Below, piece after piece: positions 16,287-24,721 of a DNA stretch of 64,000 nt. Each line of letters starts with the position of its first letter. Position 1 is the first letter of the stretch. The notes beneath the pieces were generated by a model. That model made no database searches. It was not told where the DNA came from and saw only the letters and a list, made by a program, of their open reading frames with translations. This DNA comes from Comamonadaceae bacterium (lineage in GTDB: Bacteria; Pseudomonadota; Gammaproteobacteria; Burkholderiales; Burkholderiaceae_C), in assembly GCA_027488985.1 (NCBI GenBank), contig JAIYAR010000010.1, forward strand, positions 248,001 through 312,000. The letters run 5' to 3'. Both the position numbers and the translations under genes were made by a program.

Positions 16287-18044
16287 ATGCAGATGCACAC
16301 CCACGCGTCTGCGCTGCTTGAAGCCAGTGCTCTGCCAACCGCTTGGGCGGGGCTGAGCGCTTGGACGATTCTGGACACCTCTTTTGGCGCCGGCGAACGC
16401 TTCATAGCGACGTGGCAGGCCTGGCGGGCAGATCCACATCGACCAGCGATGCTGCATTACGTCGGGCATGTTTCTCCTGAGGACTACCGCCACCATTTTG
16501 CCGCGCCCCCCTCGGGTGCTTCCATGGAGCAACTGGAGCTGCACAAAGCAGCAGCTGAGAGGGCGAACGGCATCCACCGTTTGCTATTGGACAAAGGTCA
16601 GGTTTCTTTGACCCTGTGCATCGGGGACAGCAAAGCCTTTTTCTCCGACCACCGCCTGTTTGCCCAAACCCTGTGGGTGGAAGCCCTATCTCTCGACTGG
16701 GACAAATGGGCGGCCAAGGCCTTGGCCCGCATCTCTGTCCGTGGCGCCACCTTGATTGCCAGCCTGCCGGAGGGGCCGAACTCCGCGTGGCTAAAGGAGG
16801 CGGGCTTTGTGCACATTGAAGACCTGCCCGGGCTCAACGCATTGCGGGCTACTTTTGATCCCTCTTGGAACTTGGGGGACAAAGAGCCGCCGGTTCAACG
16901 TGGGGCTACCGAAGCCGCCAAGCACTGTTGTGTGGTCGGTGCCGGCATTTCCGGCGCCAGTGTTGCCTACGCCATGGCTCGCAGGGGCTGGCGCGTCACG
17001 GTGCTGGATAAAGCCGCACAGGCTGCAGCTGGGGCGTCAGCCCTCCCTGCCGGACTGATAGTGCCGCACATTTCGGCAGACGACAGTCCGCGTTCGCGTC
17101 TGTCACGGGTGGGGGCCCGTCTGATGCTGCAGCACGCCGATGAACTGTTGACCCAAGGCATGGAATGGGCTCTAAGCGGGGTGCATGAGCACCGATTCGG
17201 CGATGGCCCAGACCGTCAACACACCCATGCAGGATGGATCAAACCACAGGCCTTGGTGCGTGCCTGGTTGGCCCATCCGGGCATCACGGTGCGAAATCAT
17301 GCTGAGGTGCAGCACGCAGAACGAGGCGTTTCCTCTTGGTCTGTCGTGGATACCCAAGGCAGGGCCCTGCTCACCGCAGATGTCATTGTGTTTGCAAACG
17401 CCTATGGCGCTCGCAGTCTGCTCAGTGCCGACAATGCGGCCTCCCACAGGGCCCCGACACTGCCCCTTACGCTGGGTGACTTGCAAGCCGTTCATGGCAC
17501 GGCAAGCATTGGAGTATGGTCCGATAAATTCTGCAGTTCATGGGATGGAACGCCACACAATGGCCATGGCTGCTTTATCGTGATTCCGCAAGCCAATGAA
17601 GAGACGTTGTGGTTGGCCGGCTCAAGTTTTGAACCCGACGCGGATCCCGGTGACTCGTCCATGCATACGCACCGCCTTGCGCCGCTGGCAGCGCAACATG
17701 CCGGAAACCTTGCGAGGCTGAAGATGCTGGTGCCGGACATTGGCGAGGCATTGGCCCCTCAATTTGGTGGCGATGGCCCGGACAACTGGTCTGGAACCCG
17801 CTGCGTGACCCACGATCGCCTGCCGCTGGCCGGACCGGTCGATGCCCATGGCCACAACGGTTTATGGATGCATGTAGGGATGGGAGCGCGTGGTCTCACC
17901 TTTTCAGCATTAGGAGCCGAGCTGATTGCGGCCCGCATCTGCGGCGAACCATGGCCCGTCGAAGTAAGTTTGGCTCGCTCCATGGATTCGCAGCGCTTGC
18001 GCAAACGGCGCGCAGTGCGCGAGCTTGAAAGTGACAGCACCTAG
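16287..18044 (+). CDS. mnmC: MnmC-like tRNA-U34 modification protein with degenerate methyltransferase half
   Basis: This 585-residue protein has the two-domain plan of MnmC. The C-terminal part (about 212-575) is an FAD-dependent oxidoreductase with GAGISGASVAYAMARRG at 218-234 and WSGTRCVTHDRLPLAGP near the end; it would remove carboxymethyl from cmnm5s2U34 of tRNA. The N-terminal 190 residues resemble the SAM-dependent methyltransferase half (LDTSFGAGERFIATWQ, CIGDS), but the catalytic motif usually written DGFxPxxNPxMW is replaced by EALSLDWDKW (about 132-141). Oxidoreductase activity is probable and methyltransferase activity doubtful. ATG 16287 was chosen; an earlier ATG at 16197 lies within yggX. 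Confidence 0.85.
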   Translation: MQMHTHASALLEASALPTAWAGLSAWTILDTSFGAGERFIATWQAWRADPHRPAMLHYVGHVSPEDYRHHFAAPPSGASMEQLELHKAAAERANGIHRLLLDKGQVSLTLCIGDSKAFFSDHRLFAQTLWVEALSLDWDKWAAKALARISVRGATLIASLPEGPNSAWLKEAGFVHIEDLPGLNALRATFDPSWNLGDKEPPVQRGATEAAKHCCVVGAGISGASVAYAMARRGWRVTVLDKAAQAAAGASALPAGLIVPHISADDSPRSRLSRVGARLMLQHADELLTQGMEWALSGVHEHRFGDGPDRQHTHAGWIKPQALVRAWLAHPGITVRNHAEVQHAERGVSSWSVVDTQGRALLTADVIVFANAYGARSLLSADNAASHRAPTLPLTLGDLQAVHGTASIGVWSDKFCSSWDGTPHNGHGCFIVIPQANEETLWLAGSSFEPDADPGDSSMHTHRLAPLAAQHAGNLARLKMLVPDIGEALAPQFGGDGPDNWSGTRCVTHDRLPLAGPVDAHGHNGLWMHVGMGARGLTFSALGAELIAARICGEPWPVEVSLARSMDSQRLRKRRAVRELESDST

Positions 18045-18059
18045 GCTTGCCACCCGGCT

Positions 18060-18800
18060 TCAGACCCTTTGAAACGCAGTGAAAACCTGCTGAGGATTGA
18101 ACGGAACTTCCAGCAAGGCAGAACAGCCCATACTCTCTGAAAGTCGCACCGATTTCCAATCCGGTGTGGGCATGACCCCGATCACATTAGGCAAAGGCTC
18201 CGCAAGATCTTGCAGGAATTTGGCATATCGCCAAGGGTCTTGGGTTACCGGGTCCACGTACACCATCGCGAGGTCGTATTTGCGTTTAGTCAAGCGGTCA
18301 GAGCAGTCTTCCAGGGACTGCACTTCGTCCACCACCAACAGTCCGGCCAGGGCTAAGCGTGTGCGCAGGTAATAGGCGCTCGCCAAAGGTATACCGACAA
18401 ACAAGGCACAACGGATACCCGGCGGAGTGGGAGCTTGCGGCGGCGGACTATCCGCAAAAATGTCGATATCGACTTCCTGAGAGCTCGCAAACAATTCGTC
18501 GAGCATCTGCACCAGCACGGCCCAGTCAACCGGACGCTGCAACGCCCGCCAGGCGCCCAGCGGAGCCGAATCACCGACTGCAATCATCTTCAAATGCGGA
18601 TTGAAGCCGGGCGACACCAAGTCCAGACCGGCTTCGTAGCTGTCCACATCAATGACCGCTACGTTGGGTGATGCCGCGTCTTCCGGTTTCCAAAGCACGT
18701 AATTGGGCCCGTCCGCCCGTGACACCCGGAAGATGGTGTTGAGCGAATGCCTCTCTGCATCGCTGAAACCTACCACTTTGACCCAGACCGTGATTGCCAT
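18060..18800 (-). CDS. Protein with two response-regulator receiver-like halves
   Basis: This 246-residue cytosolic protein is not a named family member to my eye. Each half shows an alternating beta-alpha pattern like a CheY receiver. The first (about 1-110) has NVAVIDVDSYEAGLDL with Asp residues at the usual strand-3 position, then LKMIAVGD. The second (about 128-246) has IRCALFVGIPLASAYYLRTR, KYDLAMVYVDPVTQDPW and LPNVIGVMPTPDWKSVRL. A Pro-rich linker (PPPQAPTPPG) joins them. No output or DNA-binding domain is present. It lies 25 bp from the end of the ABC operon on the same strand and could be its last gene. Confidence 0.7.
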   Translation of the reverse strand: MAITVWVKVVGFSDAERHSLNTIFRVSRADGPNYVLWKPEDAASPNVAVIDVDSYEAGLDLVSPGFNPHLKMIAVGDSAPLGAWRALQRPVDWAVLVQMLDELFASSQEVDIDIFADSPPPQAPTPPGIRCALFVGIPLASAYYLRTRLALAGLLVVDEVQSLEDCSDRLTKRKYDLAMVYVDPVTQDPWRYAKFLQDLAEPLPNVIGVMPTPDWKSVRLSESMGCSALLEVPFNPQQVFTAFQRV

Positions 18801-18824
18801 GTCAGAAAGAAACCTGCAAAGGCC

Positions 18825-19793
18825 TCAGCGCTCCTTCGAATAAGGACGCCCCAGCGCTTGCGGTGCAACAGCTTTACCTATAAACCCGGCCAAAAGTACC
18901 ACTGTCAAAAGATACGGCAAAGCCTGGATCAACTGAACCGGCACTTCACCGAAACCTGTGATTTGTACACCCTGCAAACGGATAGCCGCAGCGTCTAGGA
19001 AACCAAACAACAAACATGCCCAGAACGCACCCACCGGATGCCAACGGCCGAAAATCAAAGCGGCCAAGGCCATGAAGCCACGTCCCGCCGTCATGTTGGC
19101 TGAAAAGTTGGCACTCTGGGCCAGTACGAGATAGCTGCCTGCGAGACCGCACAAGACGCCATTGATGGTGAGGGCTGCATAGCGAAGACCCGTCACCGAA
19201 ACGCCCGCGGCGTCCACCATCTGGGGGTTCTCGCCGACAGCGCGCAGGCGCAATCCGAAGCGCGTGCGGAACAATACCCACCACGACAGGGGCACCAGTG
19301 CCAAGGCGAGGTACACCAAAGCGTTGTGACTCAACAAGCCTTCGCCCACCACGCGCCCGATAAAGGGAATATTGGCGAGCGCTTCTTGCATGCCCGGGAA
19401 CAGTGCCTTAATGCGCACCTCAGTGCTCACAGGAGGCGTCTGACCACCCTGTGCAAACCAAGCGATGCCCAGCACCACAGTCATACCGGCCGCGATGATG
19501 TTGATCGCCACACCTGACACCACCTGGTCGCCTTTATGGCTGACACAAGCCAGCCCATGCATCCAAGACAACGCCACGGCCACCATGATCCCCAAGAACA
19601 GTGCCAAGGTCGTTGACTGGTAGGCCGCACCCGCAGCACCTGCTGCGAATGCCGCGAACAACATCTTGCCTTCAAGGCCAATATCCACCACGCCGGAGCG
19701 CTCGGAAAACATGCCTGCCAATGCGCACAAAATCAGTGGCGTTGACACCCGCAAGGTCGAGGCCAGCATGGCCGCCAGCAAGGTTTCATCCAT
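18825..19793 (-). CDS. Nucleoside-type ABC transporter permease (second)
   Basis: This 322-residue polytopic membrane protein belongs to the BPD_transp_2/branched-chain permease family, in the NupQ/YufQ subgroup paired with BMP-type binding proteins. Landmarks are LCALAGMFSERSGVVDIGLEGKM near the N-terminus and RAVGENPQMVDAAGV in the cytoplasmic coupling loop contacting the ATPase. About eight to nine hydrophobic segments are visible. Its start overlaps the end of the other permease gene by 8 bp. It forms the channel with that protein and is the last transporter gene of the operon. Confidence 0.92.
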   Translation of the reverse strand: MDETLLAAMLASTLRVSTPLILCALAGMFSERSGVVDIGLEGKMLFAAFAAGAAGAAYQSTTLALFLGIMVAVALSWMHGLACVSHKGDQVVSGVAINIIAAGMTVVLGIAWFAQGGQTPPVSTEVRIKALFPGMQEALANIPFIGRVVGEGLLSHNALVYLALALVPLSWWVLFRTRFGLRLRAVGENPQMVDAAGVSVTGLRYAALTINGVLCGLAGSYLVLAQSANFSANMTAGRGFMALAALIFGRWHPVGAFWACLLFGFLDAAAIRLQGVQITGFGEVPVQLIQALPYLLTVVLLAGFIGKAVAPQALGRPYSKER

Positions 19794-20913
19794 GTTGCAC
19801 CCCCGACTTCAGGAATGTGGTCGAAATCCTGTTCAAAACCCAAGCCAGTAGAGGTGCAATGACATACACCATGGCCCCCGAGAACAATACGATAAAGCCC
19901 TGCAACATGACGACCATCTCCCGGCTGAATCCCGGTACTTCAAACGCCACTTCTGCCCCCCCCTGGAACAAGGCCCCGAACAGCACACTGGCAAAAATGA
20001 TCCCGACAGGATGGTTGCGCCCCATCAATGCCACTGCAATGCCGGTGAAGCCAGCGCCGCTGACGAACTCCAACAGCAGCTTGCCGTTAACACCCGCAAT
20101 TTCATTCATTCCCACCATCCCTGCCAAAGCACCGGAAATGGCCATACCGATCACGATCTGGTGGCGTACGTTGATGCCGGCGTACTCCGCAGCGCTCTGG
20201 CTGGAGCCGACGGCCCGCAAACGGTATCCGGCACGTGTGCGCCATAGGAATAGATACACCGCGAGTGACGCCAAAAGGGCCAGAATCAGACTCATGTTGA
20301 GCGGGGACGCGTCCCACTCGATTCCGACCGCCTCCAGCACTTCTTGCATGCCCGGCAACTTGGCGGATGCAGCAAACGCAGCCGTTTCCACAGCCATGGA
20401 CCCGGCCGGGCGCAACACATTCACCAGCAAGTAGACCAACAAGCTGCTGGCGATAAAGTTGAACATGATGGTGGTGATCACCACGTGACTGCCGCGATAC
20501 GCCTGCAGATAAGCGGGTACCGCAGCCCACGCTGCGCCGAACAAAGCACCGCTCACCAACATTAAAGGCAACATGGCCCAAGCCGGAAGGCTATTCGATA
20601 GCCACAGGGCAACCAAACCTGTGCCCAATCCTCCTAGGATGGCCTGCCCTTCACCACCGATGTTGAACAAGCCACCGTGGAAAGCAACTGCAACGGCTAG
20701 ACCGGTGAAAATAAAAGTAGTGGCGTAGTACAAGGTATAGCTGATACCGCGCTGGCTGCCGAAAGCTCCGTTGACCAGCACGGAAAGCACTTCTGCAGGA
20801 TCCTGCCCCACCAAAGCGACCACGCCTGCCGCAGCTAGTAAAGCTACGGCAAGACACACCGCAGGCAACAGCACCAGATCCGCCCAACGCGGCAAGCTGT
20901 AATTGGCGTTCAT
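19786..20913 (-). CDS. Nucleoside-type ABC transporter permease (first)
   Basis: This 375-residue membrane protein is in the NupP/YufP subgroup of BPD_transp_2 permeases. After a first helix it has ISYTLYYATTFIFTGLAVA and FHGGLFNIGGEGQ, a typical family signature. RAVGSSQSAAEYAGI is the EAA-like coupling loop. The ATG overlaps the ATPase stop by 4 bp, and the 3' end overlaps the second permease by 8 bp. The two permeases are expected to form a heterodimer importing nucleosides or related compounds. Confidence 0.92.
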   Translation of the reverse strand: MNANYSLPRWADLVLLPAVCLAVALLAAAGVVALVGQDPAEVLSVLVNGAFGSQRGISYTLYYATTFIFTGLAVAVAFHGGLFNIGGEGQAILGGLGTGLVALWLSNSLPAWAMLPLMLVSGALFGAAWAAVPAYLQAYRGSHVVITTIMFNFIASSLLVYLLVNVLRPAGSMAVETAAFAASAKLPGMQEVLEAVGIEWDASPLNMSLILALLASLAVYLFLWRTRAGYRLRAVGSSQSAAEYAGINVRHQIVIGMAISGALAGMVGMNEIAGVNGKLLLEFVSGAGFTGIAVALMGRNHPVGIIFASVLFGALFQGGAEVAFEVPGFSREMVVMLQGFIVLFSGAMVYVIAPLLAWVLNRISTTFLKSGVQHG

Positions 20914-22490
20914 TGCGGGCCTCCCGTCATCAACAGGCCAATGCCCGCTTCGGTGCAGTCTTCTATGGCCAACTCACCCGTCACCCGACCTTGGTTCATC
21001 ACAATTACTCTGTCAGAGAGCGCCAGGATTTCATCCAGTTCGCTCGATACCACCAGTACCGCACAGCCGGCATCACGCATGGCACGCAGCTGGGAATATA
21101 TGAATTCAATCGCACCAATGTCCACCCCACGCGTGGGTTGACCGACCAACAAGACCTTGGGCGCCTGGCCCAGTTCGCGCGCCAGCACCAGCTTCTGCTG
21201 ATTGCCCCCTGAAAACTTGCTGCTCTTGAGCTCCGGGTCGCGGGGGCGCACATCAAAGCGCTCCATCAACGCCGCGGTCGACTTGCGCATCCCGTTGTGT
21301 GACATCCAGCCGCCGCTGGAATACTCCGGCAAGCCGTCATAGCCAAGTACGGCTGATTCCCAGGCCACAAAGTCCATCACCATCGCACGTGCGTGGCGAT
21401 CTTCCGGTACATGGGCCAAACCCAATTCACGTGCCTTTTGAGGATCCAGCCATTGAGGCGCCTCAAATTGAGTCGCACCCATCGCCAAACTGCCGGAATC
21501 CGGCGTCAACAATCCGGAGAGGACATCCAGCAACTCACTCTGCCCATTGCCGGACACCCCCGCCACACCGACAATTTCGCCGGCACGCAAGTCGAGGCTC
21601 AAACCATGCAAGCGCACGACCTGCAGAGCATCTTTCACCACCACATTGCGCACCGAAAGAAGCGTATAGCCAGCCTTGCGGACTTCGCCCTCCAGCCGCC
21701 CCATGTGCACCTTGCGGCCTACCATGGCTTCCGCCAGGCTTTCTACCGAGGCCTGCGCAATCGGCAGTTCCTGGACTACCCGTCCACCGCGCATCACGGT
21801 CACGTTGTCGCACAAGCCCATCACTTCTTTGAGCTTGTGGGTAATCAACAAAATGGTCGTTCCCTGGCTGCGGAGCACTCGCAACACCTTGAACAAATGC
21901 TCGGTTTCCTGCGGGGTCAGCACCGCAGTGGGCTCATCCAGAATCAGAATCTTGGCGCCGCGGTAAAGCGCTTTGAGGATTTCCAGCCGCTGCCGGTCAC
22001 CCACGGGTAAATCAGCAACCAGACTATCCAGCTGCACTTGCAAACCTGTGGCTTGCATCAAGGTATCGAGCTTGCCGCGTACCGAGGCATCCGCCTTTTG
22101 GAGCAGCCAATGAGGCTCGGCACCGAGCATCACGTTCTCCAGCGCAGTCAAGGTATCTACCAGCATGAAGTGCTGGTGGACCATGCCGATACCCTGCGCG
22201 ATGGCGTCATCCGCATTACGAATGATCGCGCGCTGGCCCTGCACCTCAATCACGCCGCTGTCGGCCTGATAAAAGCCGTACAGAATGGACATCAAGGTGC
22301 TTTTGCCTGCGCCGTTCTCGCCCACGATCCCGTGCACCGTTCCGGCGGCTACACGCAAATCCACATCTGCATTGGCCGCGACCGCGCCGAAACGCTTGTT
22401 GATGCCCTGCATGTGTATCGCCGGCGGACTCGATGCCGTTGGCGTTGTGCTCTCTACACTCAAATCCTGCTCCTCAAGGGGCTCTTGCAA
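20910..22490 (-). CDS. Nucleoside-type ABC transporter ATPase, two-domain
   Basis: This 526-residue cytoplasmic ATPase has two tandem ABC domains. The first has Walker [13 protein letters not shown] (about 57-68), signature LPVGDRQRLEILKAL and Walker B LILDEPTAVL. The second has a degenerate Walker A (GVSGNGQSELLDVL) and signature SGGNQQKLVLAREL, as usual in RbsA/NupO proteins, where only one site hydrolyses well. It energises the importer with the two downstream permeases. The binding-protein gene is 102 bp upstream, separated by a strong hairpin. Confidence 0.95.
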   Translation of the reverse strand: MQEPLEEQDLSVESTTPTASSPPAIHMQGINKRFGAVAANADVDLRVAAGTVHGIVGENGAGKSTLMSILYGFYQADSGVIEVQGQRAIIRNADDAIAQGIGMVHQHFMLVDTLTALENVMLGAEPHWLLQKADASVRGKLDTLMQATGLQVQLDSLVADLPVGDRQRLEILKALYRGAKILILDEPTAVLTPQETEHLFKVLRVLRSQGTTILLITHKLKEVMGLCDNVTVMRGGRVVQELPIAQASVESLAEAMVGRKVHMGRLEGEVRKAGYTLLSVRNVVVKDALQVVRLHGLSLDLRAGEIVGVAGVSGNGQSELLDVLSGLLTPDSGSLAMGATQFEAPQWLDPQKARELGLAHVPEDRHARAMVMDFVAWESAVLGYDGLPEYSSGGWMSHNGMRKSTAALMERFDVRPRDPELKSSKFSGGNQQKLVLARELGQAPKVLLVGQPTRGVDIGAIEFIYSQLRAMRDAGCAVLVVSSELDEILALSDRVIVMNQGRVTGELAIEDCTEAGIGLLMTGGPQ

Positions 22491-22498
22491 TGAAGCGA

Positions 22499-22535
22499 AA
22501 AGCCCACGGCACGTGCAAGCACCGCGGGCTTTGAA
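22499..22535 (-). terminator. Intercistronic hairpin between binding protein and ATPase genes
   Basis: On the minus strand, AAAGCCCGCGG and CCGTGGGCTTT form an 11-bp stem with one wobble around a 12-nt loop and are followed by a T. Its position just after the binding-protein gene suggests partial termination or mRNA protection, giving more binding protein than ATPase and permeases. Confidence 0.65.
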
Positions 22536-22592
22536 ATCGAACCCGGACTGGCGTCTGCGAGCTTGGAAGCCGCAGGCGCACAGCCCGTCAGA

Positions 22593-23576
22593 TTACAGTT
22601 TGCAGGCGTTGTCTGCCATGAAGTCTGCAACCTTGATCTTGCCGCTGATGATGTCAGCTTTGGCGGCTTCTACCTTCTTCTTGATTTCAGGAGTGATCAG
22701 CTTGGCGTTGTTCGCGTCCACAGCGTAATCCACGCCGCCCTCTTTCAGCCCCAAAACGGTCATGCCGGCTTTATGGCCCTTGGCAACGTTGTACACAGCG
22801 GTGTCTACGCGCTTGAGCATGGAGGTGAGCATGGTGCCGGGTTGCAGGTGGTTCTGGTTGCTGTCAACGCCGATAGCCAACTTGCCGCTGTCCTTGGCGG
22901 CCTGATACACGCCGATACCGGTACCGCCAGCTGCCGCGAAGACGACGTCCACGCCTTGGGAGAACTGAGCTTTAGCCAATTCACCACCACGTGCGGGGTC
23001 GTTCCAAGCGGCACCTGTGGTGCCGGTCATGTTGCCGATAACTTCAGCCTTGGGGTTGGCAAACAAGGCGCCCTGCTTGTAGCCGCACTCAAACTTGCGG
23101 ATCAAGGGAATGTCCATGCCGCCGACGAAACCGACCTTGCCGCTCTTGCTGGACAAAGCTGCGATTGTGCCCACCAAGAAGCTGCCCTCTTGCTCTTTGA
23201 ACACAACAGACTGCACGTTAGGCAGGTCTACAACCATGTCAATGATCGCAAATTGCAGCTTGGGGAATTCCTTGGCGACTTTCTCGATGCTGGAGGCTTG
23301 ACCGAAACCAATACCGATGATGGGGCTGGCACCGCGCTCAGCCATCCGGCGGATGGCCTGTTCACGCTGGGACTCGTTGGTGATTTCGAAAGACAGGTAT
23401 TTCTTGCCTGTTTCCTTTTTCCACTTTTCAATACCGTTGTAAGCAGCTTCGTTGAAAGACTTGTCGAACTTGCCGCCCATGTCGAACACGACAGCAGGGT
23501 CAGCAGCGATAGCCTGGAAACTGGCGGCCAAGGTAGCGGCCAACAGTGTCATGCGTACAGGAGATTTAACGTTCAT
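22593..23576 (-). CDS. BMP-family nucleoside-binding protein of ABC importer
   Basis: This 327-residue protein has a signal peptide (MNVKSPVRMTLLAATLAASF, cleavage after AIA near residue 24) and no lipobox Cys, so it should be free in the periplasm rather than a lipoprotein. FDMGGKFDKSFNEAAYNGI is the BMP family opening, and VGFVGGMDIPLIRKFECGYKQG and VVFAAAGGTGIGVYQAA are the other two conserved blocks. BMP proteins bind purine or pyrimidine nucleosides. Neighbouring psuK-psuG suggest that pseudouridine is among the ligands. It is the first gene of the transporter block, behind a 209-bp leader. Confidence 0.93.
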   Translation of the reverse strand: MNVKSPVRMTLLAATLAASFQAIAADPAVVFDMGGKFDKSFNEAAYNGIEKWKKETGKKYLSFEITNESQREQAIRRMAERGASPIIGIGFGQASSIEKVAKEFPKLQFAIIDMVVDLPNVQSVVFKEQEGSFLVGTIAALSSKSGKVGFVGGMDIPLIRKFECGYKQGALFANPKAEVIGNMTGTTGAAWNDPARGGELAKAQFSQGVDVVFAAAGGTGIGVYQAAKDSGKLAIGVDSNQNHLQPGTMLTSMLKRVDTAVYNVAKGHKAGMTVLGLKEGGVDYAVDANNAKLITPEIKKKVEAAKADIISGKIKVADFMADNACKL

Positions 23577-23627
23577 AGCTTCTCTCAGTTCTCAATCAAG
23601 TTAAAAAATCAGTTTTACCAACCACCC

Positions 23628-23650
23628 GACGGCACGAATGCCGTCTTTTT
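23628..23650 (+). terminator. Hairpin plus T-run in the leader of the binding-protein gene
   Basis: GACGGCA-CGAA-TGCCGTC followed by TTTTT reads as a complete intrinsic terminator on the plus strand, although no plus-strand gene ends here. On the minus strand the same hairpin, with a TTCG loop, sits about 50 bp upstream of the BMP gene start in its untranslated leader. It may stop antisense transcription or stabilise the leader. Confidence 0.6.
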
Positions 23651-23737
23651 CACCCTTTGCCGCTTACCGCAGACAACGCCACACTGTAGTTCAAGAATCA
23701 CAGCGGACTCCAGTGTCTGCATCAGGGCTTCTCCGTA

Positions 23738-23755
23738 TATAACTTAATTGTTATA
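23738..23755. promoter_or_regulatory. Palindromic operator candidate upstream of the nucleoside importer
   Basis: TATAAC-TTAATT-GTTATA is a perfect 6-6-6 inverted repeat about 160 bp upstream of the BMP gene start and 30 bp downstream of psuG. It is AT-rich against a GC-rich background. It could be the site of a repressor (no regulator gene is in the cluster) or overlap a promoter -10 region. Confidence 0.5.
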
Positions 23756-23785
23756 CACCTCTTAACCCGTTTCCATGTTGGCGGT

Positions 23786-24721
23786 TTACAAAGTTCCGCG
23801 CCCCGCCTCCAACAAAGATGTCCCGATCGCGCTCGCCAACCGGGCATTGTTCAGCACCAACTGGATGTTAGACGCCAGACTGTCCCCGCCGGTCAATTCG
23901 CAGACCCGCGCCAATAAAAACGGAGTGGACTCTTTGCCACCCACCCCCTGGGCCTTGGCTTCTGCTAGCGACTGCTCGATGGCAGCATCAATCGCATCCC
24001 GCGGCATGGCAAATTCAGAAGGGATGGGGTTCGCAATTACCATGCCACCATCCAAACACATGGTCCACTTGGCGTGCAGTACTTGGGCAATCGCGGAAGG
24101 AGTATCCAGGCGGTAATCCACTTGGAAAGCGCTATCGCGTGTGAAGAATGCGGGGAGTGAGGAGGTCTGGTAGCCCACCACGGGTACGCCATGGGTTTCC
24201 AGGTATTCCAGCGTCAAGCGCAAATCCAGAATGGACTTGGCACCAGCGCACACCACCGCTACCGGCGTGCGCGCCAGTTCCTGCAAGTCTGCAGACACGT
24301 CAAAACTCTCTTGAGCACCACGGTGTACACCGCCGATGCCACCTGTGGCGAACACGCGAATGCCGGCCATCGCCGCGATGATCATGGTGGATGCCACAGT
24401 GGTCGCTCCCGTGGAGCCGGCAGCCACAATAAAGGGCACATCACGGCGGCTCACCTTCACCACCTCGCGCCCGCTACGGCCCAGTTGCTCGATATCCGCT
24501 TCAGACAGGCCTGCTTTAAGCCGGCCATTCACGATGGCAATGGTCGCAGGAACCGCGCCATGCGCACGAACCTCGGCCTCCACCATCAATGCGGTCTTCA
24601 CGTTTTGCGGGTAAGGCATGCCGTGAGAAATGATGGTCGACTCCAACGCCACAACGGGAATCCCGTTGTCCAAGGCTTGGCGCACTTCGGGTGCGATGTC
24701 TAAATAAGGATTCAATGTCAT
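23786..24721 (-). CDS. psuG: Pseudouridine-5'-phosphate glycosidase
   Basis: This 311-residue protein cleaves the C-C glycosidic bond of pseudouridine 5'-phosphate to uracil and ribose 5-phosphate (reversible, Mn2+-dependent). Family landmarks are VALESTIISHGMPYPQN (catalytic Glu region, about 25-41), REVVKVSRRDVPFIVAAG (catalytic Lys region), GATTVASTM and FATGGIGGVHRGA. Its start overlaps the psuK stop by 4 bp, and length is normal. It acts in the cytosol directly after PsuK. Confidence 0.96.
   Translation of the reverse strand: MTLNPYLDIAPEVRQALDNGIPVVALESTIISHGMPYPQNVKTALMVEAEVRAHGAVPATIAIVNGRLKAGLSEADIEQLGRSGREVVKVSRRDVPFIVAAGSTGATTVASTMIIAAMAGIRVFATGGIGGVHRGAQESFDVSADLQELARTPVAVVCAGAKSILDLRLTLEYLETHGVPVVGYQTSSLPAFFTRDSAFQVDYRLDTPSAIAQVLHAKWTMCLDGGMVIANPIPSEFAMPRDAIDAAIEQSLAEAKAQGVGGKESTPFLLARVCELTGGDSLASNIQLVLNNARLASAIGTSLLEAGRGTL

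Noticed and set aside
19786..19793. Possible frameshift joining the two nucleoside permease genes
   Set aside because: The 8-bp overlap joins two complete permeases, each with its own N-terminal helix and coupling loop, as in the known two-permease importers; no frameshift is needed.
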